Origin: Novosphingobium sp.
Lineage (GTDB): Bacteria > Pseudomonadota > Alphaproteobacteria > Sphingomonadales > Sphingomonadaceae
Assembly (NCBI RefSeq): GCF_024642085.1
Contig: NZ_JAHEBV010000022.1
Span: 1 to 34,449 of the forward strand
Direction of reading: 5' to 3'
DNA: 34,449 nt
Position numbers and translations under genes: made by a program. This document shows positions 34,051 through 34,449 of this stretch, in pieces (position 1 is the stretch's first letter; every line of letters begins with the position of its first letter). Under the pieces are notes generated by a model that saw nothing but the letters and a program-made list of their open reading frames with translations, did no database searches and was not told the origin of the DNA.

Positions 34051-34449
34051 TCAGGCGAAACCCTGAGCCAGGAATCGCTCCGCCAATCCCGCCAGCAGCG
34101 CCGCGCCGCCGGGCAGCGCCGCCTCGTCCAGCACCATGCGGGTCGAATGGATCCCCTCGCAGCAATGCCAGTCTGCGCCCTCTGCCGCGACGCCAAGGAA
34201 AAACATCGCGCCGGGGACCTTTTCAAGCACGTAGCTGAAATCCTCTGCCCCCATGATCGGGCGCTGGAGGCCGTGCCATGCGCCTTCGCCGAACAGCGCC
34301 TTGGCGGTTTCCTCGCCCAGTGTCACCGCCCGCGGATCGCATAGCGTCACCGGAAACCCTTCGGTAACGGTCACTTCGGCGCGCATTGCGTGGGCGCTCG
34401 CAATCCCGCTGGCGACTTCATGAACCATGGCGTGCAGGGCAGCGCGGTG
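34051..34449 (-). CDS. M20 family amidohydrolase/carboxypeptidase, C-terminal part
   Basis: 133 codons lie in the window and the gene continues past the right edge. MGAEDFSYVLEKVPGAMFFL and CCEGIHSTRMVLDEAALPGG are the C-terminal metal-binding and closing motifs of the M20D group (hippurate hydrolase, N-acyl amino acid amidohydrolase). Such enzymes remove an acyl group from an amino acid using two metal ions. The substrate cannot be told from this part. It converges on the LacI-family gene with only nine bases between stops. Confidence 0.9.
   Translation of the reverse strand, partial: HRAALHAMVHEVASGIASAHAMRAEVTVTEGFPVTLCDPRAVTLGEETAKALFGEGAWHGLQRPIMGAEDFSYVLEKVPGAMFFLGVAAEGADWHCCEGIHSTRMVLDEAALPGGAALLAGLAERFLAQGFA

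Overview
The window looks like a chromosomal segment of a high-GC alphaproteobacterium, most likely a member of the Sphingomonadales (Sphingomonadaceae or Erythrobacteraceae). This rests on the GC-rich codon use, the gene order sucC-etfB, the order ileS-lspA-bamF, an alphaproteobacterial fbc-type cytochrome bc1 operon, and protein sequences that read as sphingomonad versions. The genus was assigned by eye and is not certain. I see no insertion sequence, prophage, CRISPR array or plasmid function. Most of the window is dense housekeeping sequence.

Layout. 1-1458 (minus): start of etfB, then sucC. 1611-5663: an inositol-phosphatase-family gene (+), an AraC regulator (-) divergent from a 47-residue metallothionein (+), a glycine-zipper/OmpA lipoprotein (-) and a CNNM/CorC-type membrane protein (+). 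5733-15524 (minus): one apparent transcription unit of eleven genes running from a small charged protein through gpmA, purE, purK, folA, an M19 dipeptidase, ribF, a phosphodiesterase-like protein, ileS and lspA to bamF. Gaps are at most about 35 bases, and a clear terminator follows. 15636-19000: tRNA-Thr(GGU), a small membrane protein, a GNAT protein, a threonine-aldolase-like enzyme with an EamA transporter, and an NAD(P)-binding epimerase-like protein. 19046-25466 (+): pepN, pgeF and the bc1 operon petABC with a strong terminator. 25485-26431: aqpZ (-) and tRNA-Gly(UCC). 26581-32899: a LysR regulator divergent from a leucine-degradation operon (isovaleryl-CoA dehydrogenase, both methylcrotonyl-CoA carboxylase subunits) that carries an unrelated lipoprotein gene between the carboxylase subunits. 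32986-34449: a LacI-family regulator and the C-terminal part of an M20 peptidase.

How the parts connect. Isovaleryl-CoA dehydrogenase passes electrons to electron-transfer flavoprotein, whose beta subunit starts at the left edge. From there they reach quinone and the bc1 complex. Succinyl-CoA ligase and phosphoglycerate mutase are central carbon enzymes. purE/purK and folA serve purine and folate metabolism, and ribF makes the FMN/FAD needed by the flavoproteins.

The points most worth a second look are: the metallothionein with its divergent AraC regulator; the lipoprotein gene fitted exactly inside the methylcrotonyl-CoA carboxylase operon; two patches of relaxed codon use inside the core genes ileS and mccA; and several palindromes placed like operators. 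I did not find a clearly new multi-gene system.
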